This document shows, one piece after another, positions 35,589 to 51,144 of a stretch of 64,000 nt of DNA. The notes under the pieces were generated by a model. That model had not been told where the DNA came from. It did no database searches and worked only from the letters and a program-made list of their open reading frames with translations. The position numbers were made by a program, and so were the translations under genes. Position 1 is the first letter of the stretch. Each line of letters opens with the position of its first letter. This stretch comes from Chiridota heheva (Eukaryota; Echinodermata; Holothuroidea; Apodida; Chiridotidae): NCBI GenBank assembly GCA_020152595.1, contig JAIGNY010001587.1, positions 1,746,001 to 1,810,000 of the forward strand. The letters run 5' to 3'.

Positions 35589-36104
35589 TGTAACAACCAC
35601 TTTTGTCACAACGCCCATTTTTGTTACAACTACCATAGTTCACCGCTGTTGTCACGTCAACCACTTTTGTCGCAAACGAGTTTACCTCTTTTGTCGCAAA
35701 CGAGGTTACCATCCACTTTTACCACTTTTGTCGCAAACATCGCCCACATTTATTACAAATTTGCAGGTCACCACTTTTGTCACAACATCGCCCACTTTTG
35801 TCACAAACGAGGTTACCACTTTGTCGCAACTTTCGCCCAGTTTCGTCACAAATTTCCTGATCACCTTTTTTGTCACAACGACTTTTGTCACAAAGTTGGG
35901 TTTGAAAAACATTTCAGGTCTCCTTACAGCCTTATACAGTCATATTTTAAGTCGCCTACGGTGCGGTGCGATGCCAGGTGCGGTGCGGCGCGGTACAGGT
36001 GCGATACGATGAGCATTCGCGATAAAAGTGGTAACCTCGTTTGCAACAAAAGTGGGCGACGTTGTGACAAAAGTTGTGACCTATGGTAGTTGTGACAAAA
36101 GTGT
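35589..36104. repeat. Hairpin-like element of ACTTTTGTCACAAC modules
   Basis: About ten degenerate copies of CCACTTTTGTCACAAC and GCAAACGAGGTTACC on the left, and the inverted set (GGTAACCTCGTTTGC, GTTGTGACAAAAGT) at 36028-36104. The ends match as ACTACCATAG / CTATGGTAGT. A GC-rich GGTGCGGTGCG stretch (35956-36008) lies just before the inverted side. Open frames here are repeat shadows. Confidence 0.7.
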
Positions 36105-36204
36105 TTGCTACATTTTTTTTTTGATGATGATAATGATGATGATTTTGCGTTTCATGTTTTTCGTTTATTGTAACCAAATCTTTCTTATAAGGCGTTTTTC
36201 ATGT

Positions 36205-36930
36205 CTTTATATTGACTTCGTTTGACTCAGCACACAGGAAGAGCCTATGGGATATAATGGTAGCTTATGGTATCCCACAGAAAATCATCACAATGGTTAA
36301 AATACTTCATGAAGGTCATGAATGTGCTGTAATAGATGAAGGGGTGGCGTCAGAATGGTTTCAAGTTAAGACGGGAGCCAAACAAGTTGATGTAATGTCT
36401 GGTTTCATTTTGCTAATGACAGTGGACTGGGTGATGTGTAAGACAACTGAAGCCAATAGTAATGGAATATGATGGTGGTTTATGTCAAGGTTAGAAAGAC
36501 AAGGTTTTGCAGATGACATCGTTCTAACCCCTCTATATCAACATATGCAAATTAGACTAAAAAGGCTGAACCAATATGCTGCACAAACTGGGTTAAGAAT
36601 GAATAAGAATAAGACTGAACTTATGAAAGTAAATAGTAGATGCAGTGAAAAAGTGCAAATTAAGAATGAACATCTGAAAGAGGTACATCCAAGTACCTAG
36701 AAGCAACTGTAGACACACAAGGTGGTGGTGGAGAGGATATTGTTAACATGATTTTTTAAAGCAAGAACATCTTTTTATGAAATTACAGAAGATATGGAGC
36801 TTCAATATATAATCAGTCAAAACAAAGATCAGATTATTTAGCTCTATTGTTAAGTTAGTTCTCTTATACGGTTGTGAGACGTGGAAAACCAATGAGACTG
36901 ACTATAAGAAATTGGATACCTCAAGGACGT
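36205..36930 (+). pseudogene. LINE reverse transcriptase fragment
   Basis: The translation gives FDSAHRKSLWDIMVAYGIP, then VKTGAKQVDVMSGF (normally VKQGCVMSGF), FADDIVL near 36509 and LLYGCETWKTNE near 36870. These are RT palm motifs of a common animal endonuclease-RT LINE family. There is a frameshift at about 36220, a stop near 36471 and another at 36698, so it is dead. It is probably the same family as the fragment at 25.7 kb. Confidence 0.85.
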
Positions 36931-36957
36931 CCTTGATGGGACACATAGCCCGAAGAG

Positions 36958-36990
36958 GACAGTGAGTGAGTGAGTGAGTGAGTGAGTGAT
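36958..36990 (+). repeat. (GTGA)n microsatellite
   Basis: Seven or eight GTGA units, close to the end of the LINE fragment, possibly its tail. Confidence 0.8.
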
Positions 36991-37845
36991 ATATACTTCA
37001 AATAATGATGACTGGCAGGCTGGAAACATTGTATTTGTTGACAATGAATAAATATATAGATCGTGTGCATCTAAAGTAGTCAAATAACTTATAATGTAAA
37101 TACGTTATATCTCATTTAATTCAACCAAAGCCCTCCCACGATTTATTCATGAAACAAAAGTTGTAAAAGAAATTTGCAATCAACGTTTCTTGTATCCTTT
37201 TAATTCGTGATGTTAGTAATAGATTATAATGTATTGCTTCGGGTTATCGGCAAGTAATCTTATGTGATTTGAATATTTTATCGAAAATCTTTATTAATGA
37301 CTTGAGTAGGAGGGGTACATAAAGGAGTGGTTACAGGCGAAGAGGTAGGCCTAACATTTTCAGATGTTTGGTTGGTTTTGTAGTATAATAGATACACAAA
37401 AATCATTTTATATTATATCATTCCCAATTTTCATAATTTCGTTTTAGAGGGGAAAATGAAACAAAGATTAATTTACTATATTTAAGAAACCTAAACCAGA
37501 GAGTGTGAAAACCGTGATTCAAGAGACTAGTTATTAAGACAAGACGTTGTCCATGTCTGACTGCAACATGTTGAAAATCACTCGACTTGAGTCACGGGTG
37601 GCCCGCCATAGGGGCAAAGAATGCCACCCCTCCCATAAAAAATATAATTTAAAGGAAATATTATTATTATTTTTGTTTGTAATAAAGAATACGAATACAA
37701 AAGTTCTTGAATTATATAATAAAACGGATGTTCGTTTGTTGCCCTCCAACCATATTTTGCCCTTAACATTTCTCACCGCCGCATAAGATGGGTTGAGTAG
37801 ATATATAGGCCTTCAGAAAGATTCGGATTTCCGTAGATATCTATG
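36991..37845. other. AT-rich spacer, no gene seen
   Basis: No recognisable feature. The small overlapping frames at 37534-37786 have no similarity I can name. Confidence 0.4.
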
Positions 37846-37847
37846 AC

Positions 37848-37925
37848 ACCCCCGTCCCCGTCCCCGTAAAACGTCTCCGTCCCCGTAAAACGTCTCCGTC
37901 CCCGCCCGTACCGTCCCGTAGCCCT
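37848..37925 (+). repeat. GC-rich tandem repeat (CGTCCCCGTAAAACGTCTC)
   Basis: Two to three 19-bp units with flanking CGTCCC repeats. It lies just before an AGAGGCGTAGGAAGC transposon-terminus-like sequence at 37973. Confidence 0.75.
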
Positions 37926-38497
37926 GTCACTACCCGCTACCGATCACCGGAAAGATGAAGCCCTGGTCCCCAGAGGCGTAGGAAGCGGGGTCAGTCACTG
38001 AAAACGAAGAATTATGATGCACCGTCGATAAAAACAAGTTTTACCAGTAATATATCACACATTTGCCTGAAATTCAAGAAGCTTTCAGATGGTTGTAGCA
38101 CAATTTTATGCTTCTTACATGGTTATTAATCAAATGTAAAAAAGAAATCTCTACACGTCCCTAGACCTTTAGGGTATAGGAATCAATACACATAATATTA
38201 CTGAAAATACCAGCACTGGTTGTAACAGGGAGATGCCATCTTGCATCTCTTTCGTTGTAATCTCCATTTCTTGAATGAATTTAACACCTTTCATTTTGTC
38301 AGTGGCATAAAGTTTTGCTTCATGTTTAATATTTTATGGCAGTAATATTTTACACCCCACCCAATTCCGCATGCTGTTTAGCTACCGGCAAAAATAAGTC
38401 ACCGAATCTGCTGTTACAATCATCCTGGTGATTGTGGTCATGGTTGGTAGCTTTATACCAAGCTGAAAATGCCACATCAGTTAAAGCAAACACAAAA

Positions 38498-38745
38498 AAA
38501 AAAAGGGTCAAATTAAGGTTAAAAAAGCGGCCAAACTGTAATCAAGAGCGATTACTGGAGGCATATGCGGAGTTTGAGGGGGGGGGGAGGAAGGGGGGAG
38601 GTTCTCCTTTTCCCTCCTCCTCAAATTCCGCCTCTGCCCCCAGTACCCGCCAGAGGCCGATCCCTTCCAGCCTTTCGAAATTTGGAACTTCCTTAACTTG
38701 ATTACAGTTTGGCCGCTTTTTTAACCTTAATTTGACCCTTTTTTT
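38498..38745. mobile_element. MITE-like element with perfect 49-bp inverted repeats
   Basis: Left arm 38498-38546 and right arm 38697-38745 are exact reverse complements (inner ends CTGTAATCAAG / CTTGATTACAG). The 150-bp loop contains poly(G) and C-rich tracts. Exact pairing suggests either recency or gene conversion. Confidence 0.85.
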
Positions 38746-39036
38746 GAAGGGAGGGGAAAGGGGTACCCCCCCCCCCCCACAAACACTTATTTTTCATAAA
38801 GAATTTGTATCTTTTGTATGGTAATCTTTAGCATCTTAGTATGATTTTGTGGTTCTCCCTGCCACTTTTGACTTTCCCCCTCCCACTTTTGACTTTCCCC
38901 TCCCCCTCCACACACACACTTTCAGTAGGTAAATCCCGCCTATGACTGCAGGGACTTTTTTTAGAGAGTAAAATATATTGAAAAGCAAAAACAAAAATGT
39001 TAGTATGATTTCTGGGGAACACATGCAATTTTTAAC

Positions 39037-39195
39037 CAGTGGCGGCGCTATGGGGAGGGGGAATTTTCCACGAGATCGATTCTCCTCCCCCCCCCTCTCA
39101 CCCCTACTTCCCACAGAGATTTATAGGAATTTGCCCGCAATGAAACAAAATTTCCCCTCTCTTGCCCCATGACCAAAATCCTGTCACCGCCACTG
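39037..39195. mobile_element. Short MITE with CAGTGGCGG termini
   Basis: CAGTGGCGGCG at the left and CCGCCACTG at the right are inverted; 159 bp total, with GA- and CT-rich interior. Confidence 0.55.
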
Positions 39196-39544
39196 ATTAA
39201 ACGTCATCAGAACACTATTTTAACTGTCTTTTTATTCTCCATCTGTCTTTGAAAAGCCTCTAAAAACCTTTGAAAAAAGCCCAGAATTAAACCAAATAAT
39301 ATATTTTACTACCAACAAGTCTCCAACATGCCCCTAAAAATCAATAAAATAGCCAAATTCAATATCAAAAATATATATTAATAATATTTTTGTAGCTAAA
39401 CACAAGTGTCAAAAAAGCCACGACAAAAACCTATTTCAGAAAAAGCCAACATTTTTTGCGGCCAAATAAGTCTCGCAAAAGTCTCTTTTTCCTTTTTTTA
39501 TTATTTTATTTGGCTTCTAAAAAAGCAAATTTACCAGGCAGCTA

Positions 39545-39758
39545 CAGGGAGCTGTTACTTTGACCAGGAGTTGGAACTTTTTCAACTCCCTGCTTTGACA
39601 AAGTGACAAGCTCCCTGAATATACCAACCCGAGTTATACTCATGTTACAAACGCAAAGTGATCTATTGCCCAATATACAGGGAGGTTATAAACCTTTTTA
39701 GGGTATATTTGTACTGCAAACCAAACGATCAAAACCTCCCTGTTTGTGGGGCAATATG
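39545..39758. repeat. Two imperfect hairpins starting CAGGGAG
   Basis: 39545-39617 folds (CAGGGAGCTGTTACTTTG with CAAAGTGACAAGCTCCCTG). 39668-39758 folds (GCCCAATATACAGGGAGG with CCTCCCTGTTTGTGGGGC). The shared CAGGGAG ends suggest two related palindromic pieces. Confidence 0.5.
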
Positions 39759-40167
39759 AGCTTTTCCGTTACAAACATCCCCATGATTCTTGCCATGCTG
39801 TTTTGTCGGTATTGGTATTTACAGCTTCAAATTCCTTATAGAAAGCACAAATATTCTAGTCCAACAAAAACTCCTTTTTTTAATCTTATCTTTTTTTCTT
39901 CTTAGGAATTCATTAGTATTCAGGCCTACATCAACTTTTCGTTAATTTGTTATCTCTATTTTCTATAAATGTTATTCAATGAATGAGATTATTGTTTGGG
40001 TTCATTTTAATTTGGAACTTATTTGAATATTTTTATCTTTGAATTTATCCACATTGTCTGTGTTACTTCAACAAAAACAAAAAAACCATGCGTGGCCGGG
40101 GTAGGTGGGCGAGAAGGTATGACTTACTGATGTACACCCAATTATTAACATATTGTGCAAACAATTA

Positions 40168-40793
40168 TTAAAGAAATATTTCTTTGAATTTTAAAGAGAA
40201 ATTAGTATTAGTTCAGTGGTCAAGCATGTCGATCTTATATGAAAGAGGATTTCAAAAGAAACAAAATGGTGAAGAAAGCATTGCAAAATCTTATTCCGTT
40301 AAGGAGATATTTAAGTTTAAAGTTTGGTATCATTTCTGTAGAAATGACTGAAATCAGACTAGTTGTGATGTCACAGCCTCAGAATCCTCAAAACCTTTAC
40401 GTATTTTGGAGAAAGTTTTTTTTTTCTTTACTATTTAAATTATGTTCCCTCAAACTTTCTTCAAATGGGATATTATAAATACCCTTCCTAGATTCAGTTT
40501 TACTACTTTTTTTGACATATCCCATGGTTTCTAAGCCACAAAAACGCAGGAAAAAATATAATAGAATACATAAAGACTTTGAGGAATCTGAGGCTATGAC
40601 ACCACAACTAGTCTGATTGCAGTCATTTTGACACAAATGATACCAAACTTTAAACTTAAATATTTCCTAAACGGAATAAGATTTTTGAACGCTTTCTTCA
40701 CCATTTTGTTTCATTCGAAGTCCTCTTTCATATAAGATAGACATGCTTGACGACTAAACTAATCCTTTAATATAAATTCAGAGGAATATAATA
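40168..40793. mobile_element. Family A MITE, complete copy with ~250-bp inverted repeats
   Basis: The left half (AGTTCAGTGGTCAAGCATG, ATCTTATATGAAAGAGGA, CAGACTAGTTGTGATGTCAC) is mirrored on the right (GTCCTCTTTCATATAAGAT, ACTAAACTAATCCTTTAA). The short open frames on both strands lie wholly within the arms. This is the reference copy for the family. Confidence 0.8.
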
Positions 40794-41685
40794 CTGTAAT
40801 AGTGGAGGACTATGAAAGAAACAATTTGGTGCAAAAACCAGGTTGATATCTTATTTAGTTTAGCAGTGGCGCCGTGGGCACCGTCAGGAGTTTTGAGTTG
40901 GGGGCACAAACCTTTTCGGCATGGGGCCTTGAACTAATCCTCACTTTACTAATCCTTTAAAGTTCTTCAAGTAACTGTTCACTTGCTCAGCAAGGATAAT
41001 CATCACTATAGAACAGGTTGTGAAGGTTGCTCTATCACCCATTAGACAGACAGTAATAGAAAAGGCATTCCGAGCAGCGAGCTGGTCCCAAATAACAACT
41101 CCCTGTTTTGGGTAAACAACTGAACAAGTAGAGCAGTTTCTTACTAAGTCTTTATGTATACCAACTGGAAGGGATCCGAAATAACACCAGTCTGGTTGGA
41201 AAAGTTCTACAACCCGTGAAATAGCAACAGTTATTCAAAACTGAGCATTTTACAGTATTTCGAATATTAAGCTGTTAAAGCCTCATCAGCTTATTGCAAT
41301 CATTTATGCAATTTTGATGTAGATTTATCACAGAGAGAGAAAAAAAAAGAAAACAAAATTCAGTCTTTCTTTCGATCATTGAATGTTCTTTGAAGTGGAG
41401 CAATTGAATATGAGGAAGAGGTTTTGAATCTTAATGGATCTGCATGTATCATCCACATTAAGCAGGAAAAAACGGCTGATACCTGAAATTCAGGACAAAA
41501 GATTTTCTCTAAACAGAACCATGCACTTAAAGATTTTCAGCTATCATATCTTCATACGTCATAATTTTCGCGTACAATGAATGAGATCATTGTTTGGGTT
41601 CAATATTTCAATTTGGACCTTATCTGAATACTTGCTATCTTTCTTTATACCTTTGATTTTGTCAAAACTGTCTGTGTTACCTATC
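40794..41685. other. Spacer, no gene seen
   Basis: A CAGTGGCGCCGTGGGCACC stretch at 40865 resembles a DNA transposon end. Otherwise unremarkable. Confidence 0.4.
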
Positions 41686-42140
41686 CAGTCCGGTCCACGC
41701 TTCCGATCGGGAGATCTCCCGATCGGGGGATAAAGACATGCGCAGTGACTATATTTTAAACTGTTCCAAATTTCAGCCGTTAAAATTATTTTGGCTTTTC
41801 AAATCGTGTCATTCTAAAGTTGTATACTTTGAAAATGATACTGAAATTTATATTTCTTGAACTTTTTTCCTATAAATTGAGCTTTTGCTGGTGGCTAAAG
41901 ATTTTAAATTCACTCTTCAGAAACTATTAAAATGATTTTTTAAAGATTACTTTAAAATTCCCTGTTGAAAGTCAAATTTGCGCTGGGGAAAATGGAGGAA
42001 ATCATTTTACCCTTCTGTTGCGCTAATAAAATTATAATATTTCGCATGCACTTTTCCTACCTTTGGCTTAAACCTGTTTTACCGTAATATATTTCTTTAA
42101 AGAGATTTGAATTTGGAAAGATGCATTGTGCAGTTGTGGG
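41686..42140. mobile_element. Family F MITE, degenerate copy
   Basis: Starts CAGTCCGGTCCACGCTTCCG with GGGAGATCTCCCGATCGGGG, then ACATGCGCAGT as in the 62.4 and 63.0 kb copies. The far side has GGAAAGATGCATTGTG, as in other copies, but no clear right terminus. Confidence 0.55.
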
Positions 42141-42304
42141 TTATGATGACAAGCATCAACCGGACTGTTAAGCTTTTTATCATCCACAAGAAAACTACAA
42201 GAACATTTTCTTGCCGTAATTTAAACAAAAATCTGTTCAGAACAATAGCTCTTTCTGTAGTTCTACATTCAGGCCCGTAGCTAGCATGGGGCACGGGGTC
42301 TCCC

Positions 42305-42368
42305 CCTTTACGAAGGTATGTTCCCCTTGCGAAGGTATGTGCCCCCTGTCAAGGTATGTGCCCCCCTT
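42305..42368 (+). repeat. About 20-bp tandem repeat (GAAGGTATGTGCCCCC)
   Basis: Three to four degenerate units within a C-rich stretch. Confidence 0.7.
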
Positions 42369-42597
42369 CTTGCGAAAAATCAAGCGAAAAAAATACACAA
42401 GGGTATATCTGAATATTGAGAATTGGCACGTGGCCCCTCGCTAAGAGCTTGTTCCTTCCCCCACCCCCTTCTCACACCCCCACCCTCCCCCTTCTTTATT
42501 GCAAAAAGTTCTGCCTACGGGCCTGTCTGAATGGTGAATTAAAATATGTCGTCCTCTTTTCCTGCTTCCTCCAGCGCCCACGACAATATTCAGGATT

Positions 42598-43176
42598 TAA
42601 AAGAATAGTTAAAGGGTTAAGCAAGTCTGTCTTATATGAAAGAGGACTTTCTCTTTCTTTCTTTCTTTTTAAAGAGAAATTATTTAAGAAATATTCCTTT
42701 GAATTCTAAAATCTTATTCCGTTAAGGAGATATCTAAGTTTAAAGTTTGGCATCATTTTTGCAGAAACGATTGAAATCAGACTAGTCAGCTAGTCTTTAT
42801 GTATTCTTATTTATTTTGTGGCTTTAAAATTATGGGATATGTCAAAAAAGTAGTAAAACTGAATCTAGGAAGGGTATTTATATTATACCACCTGAAGAAA
42901 GTTCGAGGAAAATAATTTAAATAGTGGAAAGAAAAAAAACTGTCTTTAAAAGACTTTAACAATGGTTAAGAATGTGAGGATGAAGACGCCAACATTCCAT
43001 AGTAGACTTAGTATACCAGTCATTTTTACACAGATAAAACGGAGCTTTAAACTTGAATATCTTCTCAACCAATTAACGGAATAAGATTTTTGAACGCTTT
43101 CTTCACCATTTTGTTTCTTTTGAAGTCCTCCTGGATTGTGAACATGTTTGACCACTAAACTAATCCTTTAAAGCTC
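42598..43176. mobile_element. Family A MITE copy
   Basis: Left end GTTAAGCAAGTCTGTCTTAT; right end inverted, GACCACTAAACTAATCCTTT. The interior GGGATATGTCAAAAAAGTAG matches the inverse of the 40.5 kb copy, so interiors are inverted between the two. Confidence 0.75.
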
Positions 43177-43224
43177 GATTATTCTTGTGCATTTAAAATC
43201 TCTATAAATTAACATACCTATCAC

Positions 43225-43330
43225 CAGTCCGGTCAACGCCCCCGATCGAAAGATCCCCCAAACGGGAAATCCCCCGATCGGGAGATCCGATCGGGAGATT
43301 TTCCGTCCGGGAGCGTGGACCCGACCGATC
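43225..43330 (+). repeat. Cluster of CCCGATCGGGAG palindromes (family F terminus)
   Basis: CAGTCCGGTCAACGCCCCCG, then at least three GATCGGGAGAT-like palindromic units in 100 bp. No body follows, so this may be a solo or rearranged end. Confidence 0.6.
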
Positions 43331-43842
43331 ACTGCCTATGGACAAGAAAAAAATTCAATATTCTTAGCTGATCGGTTTTTTTTTTTTTTAAAGTACTTTT
43401 AGTTTTTAAGCTATGATCACTTTTGAATTGATACGAAAATTGTGATATATAGGCGGACAGTTTAAAATCTGTCTGTATTTCTTTAAATTTCTTACCCAAC
43501 TTCTAGTCAGTAATATGATGGGAAAGTCTATATTTGTACTAAAATTTGTTTGGGGACAAAACTCCAAAACTTCTGGTCAGAATTTGCGGCATCACTTCAA
43601 AGAAATATTGTATAGATATTTTAGAAACAAATGATTTATAAAAGAAAATACCTACGTCACCCTGCTGCCTTGTAACACATCACAAAACTATGCATAAAAT
43701 ATGCAAATTGTGCCTGAGATTTAAGAAAGCTGTAAAATGGTAAATATTTAACCGATGTTGTTGAATTTGTTTGCTATGACATGATTGATCGCTGATATAG
43801 ATTTGATATCAATTTAGTTTTGGTTGCCTCTCTACCTGTCTA

Positions 43843-44334
43843 CACGGTGTCCGCCCACTGGTCAATAGTCCTAAATAAAGGCCCACTAATTCAAGGGTTC
43901 AATAGTCCGAAAGAAAAGGCCCACTAGTCCGAACTGCCGAAGAAGTCTGTTAGTTCGAAGGTTCACTAGTCAGCTAGTCTGAAGGTCCAATAATCCGAAG
44001 GTTAGGGTTAGATTATACCTTCGGACTATTGAACCTTCGGACTATTGAACCTTCGGACTATTGAACCTTCGGACTATTGAACCTTCGGACTATTGAACCT
44101 TCGGACTATTGAACCTTCGGACTATTGAACCTTCGGACTATTGAACCTTCGGACTATTGAACCTTCGAACTATTATACCTTCGGACTATTGAACCTTCGG
44201 ACTATTGAACCTTCGGACTATTGAACCTTCGGACTATTGAACCTTCGAACTATTATACCTTCGGACTATTGAACCTTCAGACTATTGGGCCTTCGGACTA
44301 GTGAACCTTTGGACTAGTGGGCTGGCACCCTCGA
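43843..44334. mobile_element. Palindromic element with a 16-bp repeat and telomere-like apex
   Basis: The right side (44018-44300) has about 17 copies of CCTTCGGACTATTGAA. The left side carries scattered inverted copies (TTCAATAGTCCGAA). The outer ends GTCCGCCCACTGGTC and GGACTAGTGGGCTGGCA are inverted. The apex near 43998 reads GGTTAGGGTTAG, two telomeric TTAGGG-type units. Confidence 0.7.
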
Positions 44335-44393
44335 TCTACACGTCCATATACCTTTAAGACATTGGCACCAACATGTAACAGTGTATGCAATTT

Positions 44394-44990
44394 AGTCCGG
44401 TTCGTACCCCCGATCGGGAGAACAGTTTTGTTCTCCCGATCGAGGAATCCTTTACAGAAGTATCCCACAGTGCATCTATCCAAATCCAAAGTTTGTATAG
44501 GAATAACATAAGAATCAGACACGTTTCGAGCACGGTAAACTCAACCACTGCGAGAGTTCAAATTTTTCTTTACGATTTGAAATAATGGCGTGTGAATTAT
44601 CTTTTTACCGTGCGCTTTTAAAATTTACCGTGCGGTTTTCAAGAAATTTGAAGAAACGTGTTGACTTCGTATTATGTGTTACCGGTTAGCAGACGCGTTT
44701 TAACTAGATTTTCTGAAGAAACAAACATTTTAAAGTTTTGTTCGGGCATTATTTTTGCCTAACATGGTAATGTTGTCCCGAACAAAAGTTTTAAATGTTT
44801 TTTTCTTCTTCTAAAAACCTTGTTAAAACGCGACTGCCAAACTGCCAAACGGTAAAAAGTCACATTTTTTCATTAATTTTCTCGAAAAGCGCACGGTGAA
44901 TTTTAAAAGCGCACGATTTGAGCCCTTCGCAGTGGTTGAGTTCCTCGCACTCAAAATGTGTCTGATTTGGAGTTTTTCATGCTTATTAAA
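44394..44990. mobile_element. Family F MITE, foldback copy
   Basis: Left end AGTCCGGTTCGTACCCCCG with CGATCGGGAGAACAG, body to about 44755. The body's inner part then recurs inverted (44765-44990: AAAACCTTGTTAAAACGCG, CGCAGTGGTTGAG), so this copy is a longer inverted repeat than the 60.5 kb copy and lacks a second palindromic end. Confidence 0.7.
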
Positions 44991-46975
44991 TAATGTTGAG
45001 ATTTCGCGGCACACATACCCACCCACCCACACACCTACATACACACCCACACACACCCTCACACACACGCACACACGCACAGTAGATTGAGACTCGCTTA
45101 ATTTCGCTTGGAATATAAACCAAATAATTTCGCCCTTGATGCTTGCAGGATTATTTCTCTTTATTGCGTAGCGTAAACTCTCGTGACGATTTGACTGCGT
45201 TTTGAAAATAATAAATAACAAAGATTATGCACAACAAAAATTAATATGTAGGCCATATCACAAACATCTTCCATATCTTTTGTGACGATAAAACATCACG
45301 GTATTTCTTATAAACAAGAAAACAAGTTTATGCGAATTGTATTTAAGTTTTGAGGATAAAGAAAATGAACCTCATGTTTATGAATAATTCATGTCGTGGC
45401 TCATTGTGTATTGCGTAGGTAGCAAGTGGGAAGTTGAAAGATTTCTTTTCCAATCAACAACATTGCAGCGCAGTGTGTTAAGTACAATATGAATTCTCGA
45501 TAATGTCACAGTTGATAAACACATTCGGAAGTCATTTTCAACTGTTTAAAGCTTCCGATATTTGATGTCATTCTTAATCTATTTGTATTTTTTAGTTTTG
45601 TTATTTCTGCCACATAATTTGCACGTGTTAAATGACACGTATACCTGTCGCAAGAAAGAATGTCCATGGGGACATGGCCTCTTATCAAAAAAAAAAAGTG
45701 GGGGAACAAAAGCAAATTCCCCCCCCCAAATGTACTGATTTTTTTCAATTTTACGGAAAAGTGGGGGCATGTCCCACTGTCCCCCGGGAATTACGGCACT
45801 GACTTGTCGTCCAAGAAATTGTTGAACTTTTTATGGATAGTCTGTGGGCTGATATACATTGTGGCGGTTGAATGTGAGCGGGGATTATACGTAGAAGTAG
45901 CTCAATGGTTTAAGATTACCCCTTCAAATGTTGGCTACTAATTGAATAAATCCCATTCAGTTGCCCTCTCAATTGCTCAAAGAAAACTTCCGTGGGACAG
46001 AGGGTCCAGGAGGGGAACGGTCCCAGTTGATAAGCCTTGCCTTTCCAAATCCAACTACATATCTAAAAAGTGTTTTCACCATGAGTGGAATTTGCCTAGG
46101 GGGCAAAATTAAGAAAACGGAAGTTCCCTGCCGAAAGTGGGGACAATCACACTAAAGTACAAAACCTTACCATTCCAAAGAGAACAAGTGTAAATACAAC
46201 CCCTTTACGCACCAAATTTCGTTAGAATTTGCATAATTGTGCACTGGTCTAGCTGTTAGTCATATCCCACAATACACTTTTTGACATACTGGTGGCGTGT
46301 ACAGTCTGACAGTGGGATATTATACTTTCCATTAGGCAGTTACGCTTCTTTGAAGTTGTTTTAGTGCTCAAAAAGACAAAATTAGATGAGCCTTTATTCT
46401 TATTTTGTCGAAAAAGTTTTTCTCAGTCGGACCGTTCTCTCGTGGCGCCACGTGGTGCATGGATTGTGACACAGATCAACAACGTCAACGAAGTATATGC
46501 ATGTCCACGATAGTCTGATAGTATACGCTTCTGTATCTATTAATGCAGAATACATAGTTTAGTGACACATACCTTTTTCTGTATATATTTAGCGCACAAT
46601 GCCACCCCAATCTTTTGATGTCTTAAAGGCAACACTGCCATAAGATTCCCGTTGATTTTCATCGATTTATTCGAAATTTATTTGGAAAGTTGCAGGGCTT
46701 TGAAATAAAGAAGGCAACATATCCTTTTACACATAGAATGGCAAAATGCAACCGCACCCATGTCATAAAATGTCTTAACTTTACATTAAATGAAAGTCTT
46801 GCACGTACCAGCATTTACAAGAAAATCACACCAATTTACTCGCTAGGGTGAAATTATAACCTGGTATTTGATATTTCATATTTTTAAGTTATATAGCTTA
46901 TATGAAGTAGAAATTCTATTTTTGCATCTTATGAGGTAAAAATTGGAATTAAATTCTTGTGCTAACACAAGTTAC
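44991..46975. other. 2 kb without a recognised gene
   Basis: A CA-rich tract lies at 45008-45082 and poly(A)/poly(C) patches near 45690-45725. The remainder shows no recognisable features. Confidence 0.4.
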
Positions 46976-46979
46976 AATG

Positions 46980-47225
46980 CTTTTTAACAATCTTGAAATA
47001 AAAACATTTTTCCAAAAAATTGCCTGAAAATGAAGGAATTAAACAAAATTGTGGAAGAAAATTGTCCAAAAGTGAAGGGAATTTCCTGAATATTGAAGAA
47101 AATTGTTCGAAAATAAGGAAATTTCCAGAAAATTGAGGAAATTGTTGAAAATGAAAAAGATTTCCAGCTTAGCAGCAACTTTTGATGGAAACTTAATTCA
47201 TCAGTGCAAATTTATTGAAAAATTA
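46980..47225 (+). repeat. Diverged foldback A arm family copy
   Basis: Runs of GGAAATTTCCAGAAAATTGAGG and a TTAGCAGCAACTTTTGATGG segment, as in 5.6-5.85 kb and 27.4 kb. Confidence 0.55.
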
Positions 47226-47299
47226 TCTGAAAAAACAAATCAAATTAGTCAATTTTCCGAAAAAATTAGTTGAACTTTCCGAAGAAAAAAACAACTAAT

Positions 47300-49525
<2,226 letters not shown>

Positions 49526-49609
49526 CCATTCACAGATATCCTTGACACAATTTTCAAGTAAGTTGATGCAGGGTGTTGCACAATTTTGATTTGAATTAAA
49601 AGAAATGAA

Positions 49610-50830
<1,221 letters not shown>

Positions 50831-51144
50831 CAAATCATTTTGGGACCGTGATAAGAGACTTGTACAGTTTTGTACCAACAGTTGACGGAGGTTTGTTGAG
50901 ACAACATTGATCAAAGTCTGCATGACTAGAACAGACTGAACTTATCTCATCGACGACGACGAGTGAACACACAATTACAATGACGGGGTCGTCACCTGCG
51001 TATTCGGTTATGATAGTAACAATGCTATCACGAAGCGCTTAATACAACCCGGACAAGAACACAGGTACGACGTACGGACAGGCATAACATCGACAACCAA
51101 TTCAATGTCCACGGCCTTTGATAATCAGTTGTGGTGCACTGGCG

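Noticed and set aside
35556-36089. 177-codon plus-strand frame rich in Cys and His
   Set aside because: It lies in the ACTTTTGTCACAAC repeat element; the Cys/His content follows from the repeated module.
43998-44010. Chromosome end (telomere)
   Set aside because: Only two TTAGGG-type units, internal and at the centre of a palindrome.
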